From assembly GCF_046054195.1 (NCBI RefSeq), contig NZ_JBEQCS010000016.1, forward strand, positions 45,730-109,729: a DNA stretch of 64,000 bases. The letters run 5' to 3'. A program made the position numbers and the translations under genes. How positions within the stretch are numbered: position 1 is the stretch's first letter; the number at the start of each line of letters is the position of its first letter. The notes beneath the pieces were generated by a model. It did no database searches and was not told the origin of the DNA. It was given only the letters and a program-made list of their open reading frames with translations. Positions 18,662 through 27,962 of this stretch are shown in pieces. Origin of the DNA: Celerinatantimonas sp046054195 (lineage in GTDB: Bacteria; Pseudomonadota; Gammaproteobacteria; Enterobacterales; Celerinatantimonadaceae).

Positions 18662-19501
18662 ATGAGCGAAAAATTACAAAAAGTCCTTGCCCGCTGTGGC
18701 CTAGGCTCCCGTCGTGAGATGGAGGCGGCCATCGATGCCGGTCGTGCCAGTATTAACGGAGAAACTGCCAAACTGGGGGATCGTGTCGAAGCCGAGGATA
18801 TTATCCGTTTCGATGGGAATAAAGTGAATACGCAGCTTGCAGCAGAAGAGCCATGCCGCGTTTTAATTTATCACAAATCAGATGGTGAGATTTGCTCACG
18901 CAGTGACCCCGAAGGGCGTCCAACTGTTTTTGCGCGTCTGCCAAGACTCAGAGTTGGCCGTTGGATTGCGGTTGGCCGACTGGATATTAATACCCAAGGG
19001 TTACTGTTGTTTACCAATGATGGTGAGCTGGCAAACCGCTTAATGCATCCGCGTTTTGAAGTTGAACGCGAATATGCGGTTCGAGTCTTTGGCCAAGTGA
19101 GCGAAGATATTGTCCAGCGTTTACGCACTGGTGTTCAGCTCGAAGATGGTGTAGCGAAGTTTACCAGCGTTAAACGCCAAGGTGGCGAAGGCCTCAATCA
19201 ATGGTTAAAAGTGACCTTAAATGAAGGGCGTAACCGAGAAGTTCGCCGGATGTGGGAATCTCAAGAGGTGCAAGTAAGTCGTTTGATCCGCACCCGTTAT
19301 GGCCAGGTGATTTTGCCAAAACAACTGCCGCGTAGTGCATGGAAAGAAGTCGATCTACAAACCGTGAATTATCTGCGCTCGCTAGTGCAATTGCCAGCTG
19401 AAGAAAAAACGTTATTAAAAGTAGGTGATAAAGACCGCACTCGAACCGCTCGGATTCGCCGCAGTGTGCGTAAACATCAGATCCGATTACGGCAAAAATA
19501 G
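18662..19501 (+). CDS. rluB: 23S rRNA pseudouridine(2605) synthase
   Basis: It isomerises U2605 of 23S rRNA. An N-terminal S4 domain (KLQKVLARCGLGSRREME) is followed by the RsuA-type catalytic motif VGRLDINTQGLLLFTNDGEL with the catalytic Asp, then NEGRNREVRRM. The basic C-terminal tail after residue 250 is common in RluB. It lies in the scpAB-rluB cluster seen in many gammaproteobacteria and ends at a terminator. Confidence 0.94.
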   Translation: MSEKLQKVLARCGLGSRREMEAAIDAGRASINGETAKLGDRVEAEDIIRFDGNKVNTQLAAEEPCRVLIYHKSDGEICSRSDPEGRPTVFARLPRLRVGRWIAVGRLDINTQGLLLFTNDGELANRLMHPRFEVEREYAVRVFGQVSEDIVQRLRTGVQLEDGVAKFTSVKRQGGEGLNQWLKVTLNEGRNREVRRMWESQEVQVSRLIRTRYGQVILPKQLPRSAWKEVDLQTVNYLRSLVQLPAEEKTLLKVGDKDRTRTARIRRSVRKHQIRLRQK

Positions 19502-19516
19502 TTAGTCATATTTTAG

Positions 19517-19545
19517 AATGGTCGCTTATATAGCGGCCATTTTTT
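19517..19545 (+). terminator. Terminator after rluB
   Basis: AATGGTCGCT and AGCGGCCATT form a stem with a TATAT loop and then a T run, 16 bp past the stop. Confidence 0.85.
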
Positions 19546-19572
19546 ATGCCTAATAATTATTAATTTTTTCTA

Positions 19573-19600
19573 TTGAAATTATTGGGTAGAGCCTTATATA
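19573..19600 (+). promoter_or_regulatory. Possible promoter of the small heat-shock gene
   Basis: TTGAAA, 16 bp, TATATA. The -35 resembles both sigma-70 and sigma-32 elements; no clear CCCCAT-type sigma-32 -10 is seen. Confidence 0.35.
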
Positions 19601-19685
19601 AGTGGTGTAAGCAATAAGCACCGAGCTTAATGGTTATAAGGTTTTAGTTAAAAAGTAACATTGAATAAACTGAGGAGGTTTTATC

Positions 19686-20108
19686 ATGAACATGAAATTG
19701 CGTCCTTGGAATCCGACCGAAGATTTTGACGATATGATCCATCGACTGATGAACTGGCCAAGTCCATTTGCAGATCAGAAACGTCGTTGGATGCCTGCAA
19801 CTGACATTGTTGAAGCAGCCGATCGTTATGAATTAAAAGTTGAATTACCAGAAATGCGTAAAGAAGATATTAAAGTTTCTTTAGAAGATGGCTATCTGGT
19901 ACTGTCTGGCGAACGTAGCCATGAAAAAACTGATGAAAAATTGCAGCTGAACGAACGCTTTTATGGCCAGTTCACTCGTCGTTATGAACTTCCTAGCGAT
20001 GTGAAAACAGACGGGATCGATGCTCGTTTTGAAAATGGCATGCTGTATCTGAGTTTACCAAAAACCAAAGTAAGCGAACCCGAAACGCAGCACATCGAAA
20101 TTCACTAA
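19686..20108 (+). CDS. Small heat-shock protein, Hsp20/alpha-crystallin family
   Basis: This ATP-independent holdase binds unfolding proteins. The alpha-crystallin domain spans about residues 36-140, with ELKVELPEMRKEDIKVSLEDGYLVLSG and FENGMLYLSLPK. The 140 aa length is normal. It resembles the class represented by Pseudomonas/Legionella HspC rather than IbpA. A GAGGAGG ribosome site precedes the ATG and a strong terminator follows, so it is monocistronic. Confidence 0.92.
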   Translation: MNMKLRPWNPTEDFDDMIHRLMNWPSPFADQKRRWMPATDIVEAADRYELKVELPEMRKEDIKVSLEDGYLVLSGERSHEKTDEKLQLNERFYGQFTRRYELPSDVKTDGIDARFENGMLYLSLPKTKVSEPETQHIEIH

Positions 20109-20137
20109 TGGTTCATTGTTAGGTTTTCCAGTTTTCT

Positions 20138-20165
20138 GCCACCTGAGCAATCAGGTGGCTTTTTT
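20138..20165 (+). terminator. Terminator of the small heat-shock gene
   Basis: GCCACCTGA and TCAGGTGGC form a nine-base perfect stem with a GCAA tetraloop, followed by six Ts. Confidence 0.9.
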
Positions 20166-20178
20166 ATGCACTATGAAA

Positions 20179-20790
20179 TTATGAATGAGAGAGCGGGGCT
20201 AATGAGTGCCATTGAATCGGCATTGCACCTTTGGCACACATTTTTTCTATCGCTTGTTGACCATCATGCTCACTGACATTGACCGCATCAATTCCATCGG
20301 TTAATAAAAAACATTCAAAGCCACTTGAAAGAGCATCAAGCGTTGTTTGTAGAACGCAGTAATCAGTGGCCAACCCACAGATAAATAAGCGCTTAATACC
20401 ACAATGCTTCATTTGCAATGCTAATTCAGTGCCATCAAAAGCTGAGTAAGCATCTTTATCACTTGAGGTCGCTTTTGAGACGAGCCAAGCTTGCGTTGGC
20501 CAGGTAAAGTTTGCGCTAATTTGCGCACCACGCGTATTTTGAATGCAATGCGCTGGCCACGGGCCATTTTGCGGCGCAAATGAGCAATGATCGTCTGGAT
20601 GCCAGTCACGGCTTAAAATAATGGTCGCCTGAGAGCGCTCAAAATATTGTGTGTAACGGTTAATCGGTTCAATGACTCGCTCTGCGCTCGCTATTCCTAA
20701 AGCACCGCCGGGTAAGAAATCGTTTTGCAGGTCGATAATTAATAAAGCGTCACTTGCTTTAACCGTAATAGTTTCTGGTTGCGTAGCCAT
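20179..20790 (-). CDS. pncA: Nicotinamidase/pyrazinamidase
   Basis: It deamidates nicotinamide to nicotinate in NAD salvage. The catalytic Asp lies in IDLQNDFLPGGAL, the metal-binding residues in RDWHPDDHCSFA, and the nucleophilic Cys in ICGLATDYCVLQTTLDA. The start at 20790 (MATQPET) is chosen because AAAGGAT lies upstream. An in-frame ATG ten codons earlier lacks that site and would add a non-conserved extension. Confidence 0.93.
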   Translation of the reverse strand: MATQPETITVKASDALLIIDLQNDFLPGGALGIASAERVIEPINRYTQYFERSQATIILSRDWHPDDHCSFAPQNGPWPAHCIQNTRGAQISANFTWPTQAWLVSKATSSDKDAYSAFDGTELALQMKHCGIKRLFICGLATDYCVLQTTLDALSSGFECFLLTDGIDAVNVSEHDGQQAIEKMCAKGAMPIQWHSLAPLSHS

Positions 20791-20965
20791 TGCAAATCCT
20801 TTGACATTGAATGCATGCAAAAAGAGGTTCGGTTATGGTATACGCGAAGCGTTCAAATTGGCAGTAAAAATTTGTTGAATATCACAATTTGTATTGTCTA
20901 TTAACTGATTGGTCAGTATCTTGTTATTAAGTAAAGTTAATTTGGTTTATTGCATAGGTAACCAT

Positions 20966-21577
20966 ATGACAAGTTACGGTGTATTTTTATTGATTGCTGC
21001 GTTGACTGTACTAAGTCCTGGGCCTGGCGTGTTGTTGACGTTGAGCAATTCACTGCGGGATGGCATAGCCGGCGCGCTATCGGGAATTGCAGGTATTGTG
21101 CTTGGAACTTTGGTTGTCGCTTTTGTGTCGGCGAGTAGTTTAGGGCTGTTACTTGCAACATCTGCGCTGGCTTTTAGCATTATGAAGTGGGTTGGCGCGG
21201 CTTATCTTATTTATTTAGGTGTTAAAAAATGGCGTATGGGTGCTAAAAGTTTTGTGTTTTCTAGGCCCAAAGAAGAGGGCAAACGTGGTCATTTTTTAGA
21301 GGGGTTTCTCATTCAAGTGACCAATCCTAAAGCGGTGTTCTTTTTTATGGCAATTTTCCCGCAATTTGTAAATTATTCTAAGGGTTTTGCCATCCAGTTT
21401 TCTGTTCTGGTGCTAAGCTATAGCGCGCTCGTGCTATTCATCCATTTTGGATATGCTCATTTGGCTCGCTTTGCCAAACGCTCGCTTAATTCAGCGCAAG
21501 GCCAGAAATATATCAATCGAGTCAGTGGTGCCATCTTTATTAGTTTTGGTATTGGTTTGGCTAATGCTAATCGATAG
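20966..21577 (+). CDS. LysE/RhtB family amino-acid exporter
   Basis: This inner-membrane exporter of amino acids or related metabolites has six hydrophobic segments. The family signature is LSPGPGVLLTLSNSLRDG near residue 17, and LEGFLIQVTNPKAVFFFMAIFPQF lies mid-protein. The start at 20966 (MTSYGVFLLIAAL) is chosen over 20909 because the extra 19 residues do not look membrane-competent and the family normally starts just before the first helix. Substrate unknown. Confidence 0.88.
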   Translation: MTSYGVFLLIAALTVLSPGPGVLLTLSNSLRDGIAGALSGIAGIVLGTLVVAFVSASSLGLLLATSALAFSIMKWVGAAYLIYLGVKKWRMGAKSFVFSRPKEEGKRGHFLEGFLIQVTNPKAVFFFMAIFPQFVNYSKGFAIQFSVLVLSYSALVLFIHFGYAHLARFAKRSLNSAQGQKYINRVSGAIFISFGIGLANANR

Positions 21578-21763
21578 GGACAGTTGAGCTCTTTTAAAGG
21601 TTTGAGAAACAATCAACCACAAACTATGAATAGTTCTTAGGATGTGATGCAGACTTTAAATTAAACATTTCATCCTCATTATTTTTGTTAAAGTAACGAT
21701 AACATAGTTAGTGAAATGTTGTCGTAACGTGCACTATCAAGTAAACGTTATATAATTTAACTA

Positions 21764-22177
21764 ATGCAATTAGATATGGTGACAAGTATGAGGTCATATC
21801 ATTCATCTTTTACATCACCTGAAGAGCTCAGTGAATTTGAGCTTGATGCAAAAAACCATGCGTTGATTGCCTATATTTTGATGATTTTAGGCTGTTTCAC
21901 CGGAGTGTTATGGTTTATCGGCGCCATCTGGGCGATGGTTAAAATTAACGATGCCAGAGGCAGCCTGTTTGAAGACCACTATGAAAATATTATTACTGTT
22001 TTCTGGTGGGGATTAGGTTGGTCGATTATTGGGTTTGCATTATCAATTATTTTAATCGGCTATTTTATTCTCGCTTTATTATGGTTGTGGGCAGCTTGGC
22101 GCATATTTAGAGGTCTAATGCGCCTGACGGTAAACCGCCCATATTATGGTTTATTTGACCCAAGAGCATTTGGTTAA
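21764..22177 (+). CDS. DUF4870-like small membrane protein
   Basis: This is a 137 aa protein of unknown function. Three hydrophobic segments lie at about residues 32-56, 78-100 and 103-118. The pattern of an Asn/His-rich lead (KNHALIAYILMILG), a mid HYENIITVFWWGLGW and a final short helix resembles the DUF4870/YidH-type membrane domain. Three candidate ATGs lie within the first nine codons and none has a good ribosome site. It converges on the GGDEF-EAL gene with a four-base 3' overlap. Confidence 0.7.
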   Translation: MQLDMVTSMRSYHSSFTSPEELSEFELDAKNHALIAYILMILGCFTGVLWFIGAIWAMVKINDARGSLFEDHYENIITVFWWGLGWSIIGFALSIILIGYFILALLWLWAAWRIFRGLMRLTVNRPYYGLFDPRAFG

Positions 22178-24012
22178 TCATGCTCTTGGGGTAATTGGGG
22201 CGGGCGATAATTAGCTAGTTCTTCAATTGGCATTGGTTTAGCGTAAAACCAGCCTTGTGCATATTCAGCTTGGTGGGCACGCAAAAACTCCGCCTGCTCC
22301 CATTTCTCAACGCCTTCAGCAATAACATTTTTATCAAGGCTATGTGCCAGTGCTATGGTGGCGCGAGTGATGGCGGCGTCTCTTTCGAGCTCTGTTACGC
22401 CGCCGATAAATGAACGGTCAATTTTAAGATATGCAGCAGGCAAAAGCTGCAGATAGCGTAAGGACGCATGGCCTGTACCGAAATCATCAATTGCAAAGCG
22501 GATACCCGATTGTTGCAGAATTTTCATTTGATTGATGGCTGTTTTAAGGTCGTTAATGACCGAGTGCTCTGTCACTTCAAGCTTTAAACTTTGTGCTGGG
22601 AGTTTGTTCTGTTTTAAAACATTGAGCACATCATCTGTAAATTTAGGATCAAGCAAATCCGCACTACTAATATTGACCGACATATAAACCGACTCAGGCA
22701 ATTGGTCGTAGACGCTGGCAAAGTCAGCACAGGTTTTGCGAATAATCCAGCGAGTAAGTGATTTTATCAGGCCGCTGTTTTCTGCGACCGGAATAAATTC
22801 CATCGGAGAAATATATTCGTTTTCCTTCCACGGCCAGCGAATGAGCGCTTCAAAGCCACTCATCTGCCCATCACTTAAACGGACAATCGGTTGATAGAGC
22901 ATCTCAAACTGGTGATCTTCAATGGCTTTGGCTAGTTTATTTTCTATTTCAAAGCTGCGTGCTAGATGGTTTTCTTGAGATGGTTCAAAACTTTCCACAC
23001 TGATCCCTTTGGAGATATCGGGAGCGGCATGCATGGCGGTGCTTACCTGATTGATCAGTTCATCAGGGATATTTACTTCAGGCGTGATTTTTGCCACACC
23101 AACAGAGGCACAAATCGTTAATGAGGGTTCGTTTTCGATCAGTGGATGTTCTAGCAGTGTTCTAAGACGAATCAGCAAAGTTGAGTCATCCTGATCTTCA
23201 CCCAATTGATATAAAATGGCGAAGCGGTCATCTCTAAGGCGCGAAATAAATGCGTTTTCAGGGCTAACTTCGCCCAAAATCTGACTAAAAATCTGTAAAA
23301 TTGCATCCCCTCGAGCATGACCATAGATTCGATTTACGATTCGAAAGCGCTGAATATTTAGCATCAATAACTGATAATTTTGCTCGCTATGTTTATCGCA
23401 AATGGTGGTGAGCTTTTGGATAAATAGTTGTTGGCCCGGCAGCCCTGTGAGCGGATCATAAAGTGTTTTTTGCAGCAGATCGCGATGAGCTTCAATAAGC
23501 TGTTGGTCGCGCCAGATATCTGAGCCAATGATGTCTGCTAGCATGGTCAGTTCGTGAATTTGCGTCTGGCTAAATGTTCGCGGGCTTTGATCAAATACGC
23601 AAAGAGTGCCTAAAGCATAACTAGAATGTGCTTTGACCTGACATCCCAAGTAAGCGCGAATATGCGGGTCTTTTTTAACCAATGGATTATTTTCAAAACG
23701 TGCGTCTTGATGAGTATCTTCGATCACCAAAATCCCAGAAGGCTCATTTAAGGTATGTGAACAAATCGACCATTCCCGTGGGATAGGAGGGATAGTGATA
23801 CCAACTTGAGCCTTGACCCATTGCCTGTCTTTGTCGATGAGTGAAAACATCGCAGCTTGCGATTGGGTAATATGCCGGGCGAGCTCCACAAGACGATTAA
23901 AGCGCTCTTCTGGCTGCAGATCGAGTAAGCTCAGTTGTGTGAGGGTATTAAGTCGAGCCGTTTCATCTAACCGCATCGGAACATCAGGTGAGTTTGATTT
24001 TAATTGACCCAT
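22174..24012 (-). CDS. GAF-GGDEF-EAL protein, probable c-di-GMP phosphodiesterase
   Basis: This cytosolic signalling protein has an N-terminal GAF domain (about 25-170; REWSICSHTL and YLGCQVK are typical). The GGDEF domain (about 185-345) starts at DPLTGLPGQQLF, but its active motif is degenerate (RLRDDRF in place of GGDEF), so cyclase activity is unlikely. The EAL domain (about 360-600) is intact, with GFEALIRW, MSVNIS, EVTEH, IDDFGTG, KIDRSFI and VIAEGVE. I infer c-di-GMP hydrolysis modulated by the GAF and degenerate GGDEF domains. No transmembrane segment was seen. Confidence 0.9.
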   Translation of the reverse strand: MGQLKSNSPDVPMRLDETARLNTLTQLSLLDLQPEERFNRLVELARHITQSQAAMFSLIDKDRQWVKAQVGITIPPIPREWSICSHTLNEPSGILVIEDTHQDARFENNPLVKKDPHIRAYLGCQVKAHSSYALGTLCVFDQSPRTFSQTQIHELTMLADIIGSDIWRDQQLIEAHRDLLQKTLYDPLTGLPGQQLFIQKLTTICDKHSEQNYQLLMLNIQRFRIVNRIYGHARGDAILQIFSQILGEVSPENAFISRLRDDRFAILYQLGEDQDDSTLLIRLRTLLEHPLIENEPSLTICASVGVAKITPEVNIPDELINQVSTAMHAAPDISKGISVESFEPSQENHLARSFEIENKLAKAIEDHQFEMLYQPIVRLSDGQMSGFEALIRWPWKENEYISPMEFIPVAENSGLIKSLTRWIIRKTCADFASVYDQLPESVYMSVNISSADLLDPKFTDDVLNVLKQNKLPAQSLKLEVTEHSVINDLKTAINQMKILQQSGIRFAIDDFGTGHASLRYLQLLPAAYLKIDRSFIGGVTELERDAAITRATIALAHSLDKNVIAEGVEKWEQAEFLRAHQAEYAQGWFYAKPMPIEELANYRPPQLPQEHD

Positions 24013-24165
24013 TAAGTAACCCTATCTGTTTATGCGAAGAAATCTTTATTTGAGCATAGTTAATATTTGTCGATATGGCGTAATTGTTGACAACAATGTG
24101 GGCGGAGGTTGAACTTTTGCTTAAGCTCAGGCATATTTGAATAATCATTCAAATATGGAGTAGTT

Positions 24166-25158
24166 ATGATTCCATTTTCGCTTTTAGATCTCGCCCCAAT
24201 TGGCGAATCTCAAAGTACATCTCAGGCGATAGTCAATAGCCGGATTTTGGCAAAAGCAGCAGAAAAGGCTGGTTACAAGCGTTATTGGTTAGCCGAGCAT
24301 CATGGCATGCGAGCAATTGCCAGTTCAGCAACGGCTGTGATGCTTGCGCAAGCAGGGATGGCCACCGAATCAATTCGTATCGGTTCTGGCGGCATTATGT
24401 TGCCCAATCATGCGCCTTTAATGGTGGCTGAACAATTTGGCACGTTAGCCGAAATGTTCCCAAATCGTGTGGATTTAGGGCTAGGGCGGGCCCCGGGTAC
24501 CGATCCGAAAACATCCCAAGCGTTGCGCCGGCCGACGATGGACGTTGTAGAAGGTTACCCGGCAGATGTGGAGCTTTTAATGAGTTACCTGTCTGATAGT
24601 CCGGGCGATGTCTTAGCGATTCCTGGCAGTGGTACTAAAGTTCCGCTGTGGTTGTTAGGGTCAAGCTTATATAGCGCGCAGTTATCGGCGGCATTTGGTT
24701 TGCCTTATGCGTACGCCTCGCATTTTGCCCCTGACTTCTTAACCCAAGCGTTGAGTATGTATCGCAATAAATTTAAGCCGTCCCACCAGATGGGCCAACC
24801 TTATGCGATGGCTGGCGTTGCCGTGGTGATTGGCGAAACCAATGAGCAGGCGCAATATCTATTTAGCTCAGCGAAACAACAATTTTTAAATTTGCGTCGC
24901 GGACTTAATGAAGCGTTTCCAAAACCAGATGCGAATCTAGAAGAGCATGCAAGCGAAACGGAGCTAATGATGGTGGATAGAACACTTCGTTATTCATTGG
25001 TTGGTGATAAGGCTTCGGTTGCTCATCAACTCTCGCAATTTATTCGCTTAACGCAAGTGGATGAAATAATGATTACAATCCCAGTCTATGACATGGAAAA
25101 ACGCTTGGATGTGTTAAATCAGTTCGCTGCGATTGCAGCTGATTTAGATTTAGACTAA
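24166..25158 (+). CDS. Luciferase-like flavin monooxygenase family protein
   Basis: This bacterial luciferase-fold (TIM barrel) protein is close to E. coli YhbW. It opens IPFSLLDLAPIGE and continues RYWLAEHHGMRAIASSATAV, IRIGSGGIMLPNHAPLMVAEQFGTLAEMFPNRVDLGLGRAPG. It is probably an FMN-dependent oxidoreductase of unknown substrate. Length is 330 aa. GGAG precedes the ATG; a palindromic terminator follows. Confidence 0.88.
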   Translation: MIPFSLLDLAPIGESQSTSQAIVNSRILAKAAEKAGYKRYWLAEHHGMRAIASSATAVMLAQAGMATESIRIGSGGIMLPNHAPLMVAEQFGTLAEMFPNRVDLGLGRAPGTDPKTSQALRRPTMDVVEGYPADVELLMSYLSDSPGDVLAIPGSGTKVPLWLLGSSLYSAQLSAAFGLPYAYASHFAPDFLTQALSMYRNKFKPSHQMGQPYAMAGVAVVIGETNEQAQYLFSSAKQQFLNLRRGLNEAFPKPDANLEEHASETELMMVDRTLRYSLVGDKASVAHQLSQFIRLTQVDEIMITIPVYDMEKRLDVLNQFAAIAADLDLD

Positions 25159-25191
25159 ATCGTTAAGTTGTAGGCTTAAGTTTGCCATTAA

Positions 25192-25217
25192 AAAGCCAGT
25201 CTTAACGGACTGGCTTT
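25192..25217 (+). terminator. Bidirectional terminator
   Basis: AAAGCCAGTC and GGACTGGCTTT pair around a short loop. It lies between convergent genes and can serve both strands. Confidence 0.8.
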
Positions 25218-25243
25218 GTGTGATTAACTCAAAATTTTTATCA

Positions 25244-26428
25244 TTAAATTGGTTTTACCAGCGTTAGCAGCAAAGTGGCAATGAGCGCGAAGACACCGCA
25301 GACGATAAATGTTGCGCCATAACTAAAATATTGGGCAATACTTCCTGCTAAAGCGCCCGCGAAAACTGAACCGGTATAAATACTGTTGGTAAACAATGTG
25401 GTCGCTTGACCTGCTCGCCCTGGCATTAAATCCTGAAAATAGATCATCCCCAATCCACCGAGAATACCGATAAATGCGGCGTTACCAAGTTGTAAGGCAA
25501 GTAAGGCATGAGGGGAGTTCAACAAATTAAAACCGATGTAAAAAACAACCCCCGCACATCCAGCGACCAGCAGCATGCTTTTCATTTTCCAATATTTAGT
25601 TAGATATCCGGCAATGAGCATGACAGGAATTTCCAACGCGGCTGATGTTCCCATCATCCAGCCGGCGAGCTCTTGGGGTAGATGAAGCTGTTTGCTGACA
25701 TAAAGCGGCATTGAAATAATATAGATACTGTTGCAGGCCCACATAAGAGTCGAGCAGATAAACAGTTTAATCACATCACTGCGATGTCGCATCGCGCCAA
25801 TTTGTTGTGGGCTTTGCTGATCGGTTTTGGTATGTGGCAGATCCGGCAGTTTTAATAAAGTAATAAAAAAGCCGATGACATAAATCCCCATACCAAATAA
25901 AAATAGCGTCCGAAATCCATAAGCTGTCACAATGCCAAAAGCCACCGCAGGGCCCACAACCCAAGCTAATGAGAGCTGCGCTCGCATAATCGAGGTGAAC
26001 ATAATTGAGCTCTGGCCTGATTGGTCTTTATAATCACGTGCTAGCGCAAATGCTTGAGGCATGGCGGATGCGCCCATCCCAAGTAAAAAGATCCCCAGCG
26101 AAATAAGAACCCAGTAGCTTCGACACCAATCAAAGAGTAAACAGTTTAAGGCGCCCATTACCAAACACATTAAAATAATCTGTTTTCGGTGACCTTTTTT
26201 ATCTGAATAACGAGCCACAATTTGGGTAAAGAAAATCCCACCAATGGCATTCACGGTATAAAAAGCCCCAACAGCCAATGGCTCAACGTGAACTTTAGTG
26301 GTTAAGAATAAACTTAAGATTGGAATAAATAGCGCACCGCCAAGCCCGGTAAAGAATGCCAGAGTCATAAACGACAACAGCACACCTGTCTGCGCCTGAT
26401 GTCGCTGGCGCCAGTATGAAGTTAACAT
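25244..26428 (-). CDS. MFS transporter, sugar efflux (Set) type
   Basis: This twelve-helix major facilitator is most like the SetA/SetB sugar efflux family. It has the motif A region VARYSDKKGHRKQ after helix 2, RDYKDQSGQ in the mid-loop and PGRAGQATTLFTNSIYTGSVFAG late in the protein. The 394 aa length fits. It could export sugars or analogues; substrate is unproven. It stands alone between two terminator or promoter gaps. Confidence 0.8.
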   Translation of the reverse strand: MLTSYWRQRHQAQTGVLLSFMTLAFFTGLGGALFIPILSLFLTTKVHVEPLAVGAFYTVNAIGGIFFTQIVARYSDKKGHRKQIILMCLVMGALNCLLFDWCRSYWVLISLGIFLLGMGASAMPQAFALARDYKDQSGQSSIMFTSIMRAQLSLAWVVGPAVAFGIVTAYGFRTLFLFGMGIYVIGFFITLLKLPDLPHTKTDQQSPQQIGAMRHRSDVIKLFICSTLMWACNSIYIISMPLYVSKQLHLPQELAGWMMGTSAALEIPVMLIAGYLTKYWKMKSMLLVAGCAGVVFYIGFNLLNSPHALLALQLGNAAFIGILGGLGMIYFQDLMPGRAGQATTLFTNSIYTGSVFAGALAGSIAQYFSYGATFIVCGVFALIATLLLTLVKPI

Positions 26429-26641
26429 AAAACCTCAGATGTATATCGACCTAATTATGGATGCTGGTAGATGTGATTTATGGCTTGGCGATAGTGTATA
26501 GCTTGCCGAAAATTACCAGCGATAGATTTATTGACTGAGCAGTATGAATGCCCATGACAAAGGAGTTATTTTACCTCATTTTTTCAGGATATGTAGTACA
26601 ATCGAAGCGATAATCATGGGTATTTCGGTAAAAGGTTAGGG

Positions 26642-27022
26642 ATGATAACTTTCAAGCAAACAGCGGCATTAAATTGGCTAAAAAAGTTATTAACTGCTGG
26701 TCAGTTTTCTAAATTAGGACTTATTTTAATTGTCAGTTTATCTCTAAGCAGCTGCGCGCTTTATCGTGTGTTAAGCTCGGCAACGATAACTGACAGCAAA
26801 GTGTCCCAGATTGAGCGAGGCTACACCAGCGAAGATGAAATCGTATCGATGTTTGGCCAACCTTATATGAAAACATCCATGGGAAATAGCTGGCAGCGTT
26901 GGACTTATCGAGCGGATGGCGAAAAACCTTATTCTTGGGTGAATGTTAGAATGCCCGCCAAAACACTGGTTATCTTATTTCATGAAGGTGTTGTGCGTGA
27001 TTATCGCTACAGCACTCATTAA
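26642..27022 (+). CDS. SmpA/OmlA (BamE-like) domain lipoprotein
   Basis: This is a 126 aa exported lipoprotein. Residues 22-38 form a signal peptide ending in the lipobox LSSC. The BamE/SmpA-like fold follows, with ITDSKVSQIERGYTSEDEIVSMFGQPYMKT and SWQRWTYRADG. It is not BamE itself, which has other neighbours. It is probably outer-membrane anchored in the periplasm; role unknown. Confidence 0.75.
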   Translation: MITFKQTAALNWLKKLLTAGQFSKLGLILIVSLSLSSCALYRVLSSATITDSKVSQIERGYTSEDEIVSMFGQPYMKTSMGNSWQRWTYRADGEKPYSWVNVRMPAKTLVILFHEGVVRDYRYSTH

Positions 27023-27056
27023 GGGTTTTTGGCCTCTAGCCTTCAAATTTGTTCAA

Positions 27057-27962
27057 TTACTCAAACAGGGGAACTGGTTCACCGATAATGTATTTCTTGC
27101 GGAGTATTTCTGAGATTTTATCAAGAATAATCACCAGAACCACTAATACTAATGTCACAAACATCACGACGTCCCAATTCCACAGTCGCATGTTTTCGGC
27201 ATAAACCAAACCTACACCACCTGCTCCCACAAAACCGAGTACAGCAGCCGATCGAGTATTGGATTCAATTTGGTACAACGTTAATGCCAGAAACTGTGGG
27301 AAGGACTGCGTAAAAATACCAAAGCGATGTTTTTGCAGACTATTTGCCCCAACGGCGCTTAACCCGCGGCTTGGACGCTTATCAACACTATCATGGCTTT
27401 CAGCATATAGTTTGCCGAGCAAACCTGTATCTTGAATAAATATTGCAAGCACCCCAGCCAGTGGCCCCATACCAACTGCGCGAATAAAAATCAGCCCCCA
27501 AATCGCCATATCGATGCCGCGCATGACATCAAAAATGCGGCGCATAGCCATGGCAATAGGTTTAAGCAAAGAGCTGTGCATCACCTGCCGTGAAGCTATA
27601 AAAGACAAGGGCAGAGCTAACAGCGTTGCTGAGATGGTGCCAGCAAAGACAATTGCTAAGGTAATTGCTATTTGTTTGAAGTAATAACTAAAAGGCCATT
27701 GGCTGACATTGTGCCAAATAAACATTCGCGCAAAATATTGCGCTAGTTTATCAAATCCCTCAAATAGGCGGGGGAGCGTGAGGCCATTATAAGCAAAAAA
27801 TAACACGTAATAGGCAACCAGGATGATGGCGACTAAGGCTAAACAAATACTATAGCGGCGACGGCTGGCATAGATAGCTTTGTATTGCGCTTGATGAGAA
27901 GCTTGGTTATCTTCGCTGGAAAATAAAAACGCCTCTGATTTAGCATTGATGCCGTTATACAT
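27057..27962 (-). CDS. phnE: Phosphonate-type ABC transporter permease (second PhnE-like)
   Basis: This inner-membrane permease is of the PhnE family. The binding-protein-dependent permease core has LALPLSFIASRQVMH and a later GFVGAGGVGLVYAENMRL, the EAA-like loop for contact with PhnC. Six hydrophobic segments can be seen. The start overlaps the other permease gene by eight bases. Two unlike permeases in tandem suggest a heterodimeric channel. Confidence 0.88.
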   Translation of the reverse strand: MYNGINAKSEAFLFSSEDNQASHQAQYKAIYASRRRYSICLALVAIILVAYYVLFFAYNGLTLPRLFEGFDKLAQYFARMFIWHNVSQWPFSYYFKQIAITLAIVFAGTISATLLALPLSFIASRQVMHSSLLKPIAMAMRRIFDVMRGIDMAIWGLIFIRAVGMGPLAGVLAIFIQDTGLLGKLYAESHDSVDKRPSRGLSAVGANSLQKHRFGIFTQSFPQFLALTLYQIESNTRSAAVLGFVGAGGVGLVYAENMRLWNWDVVMFVTLVLVVLVIILDKISEILRKKYIIGEPVPLFE

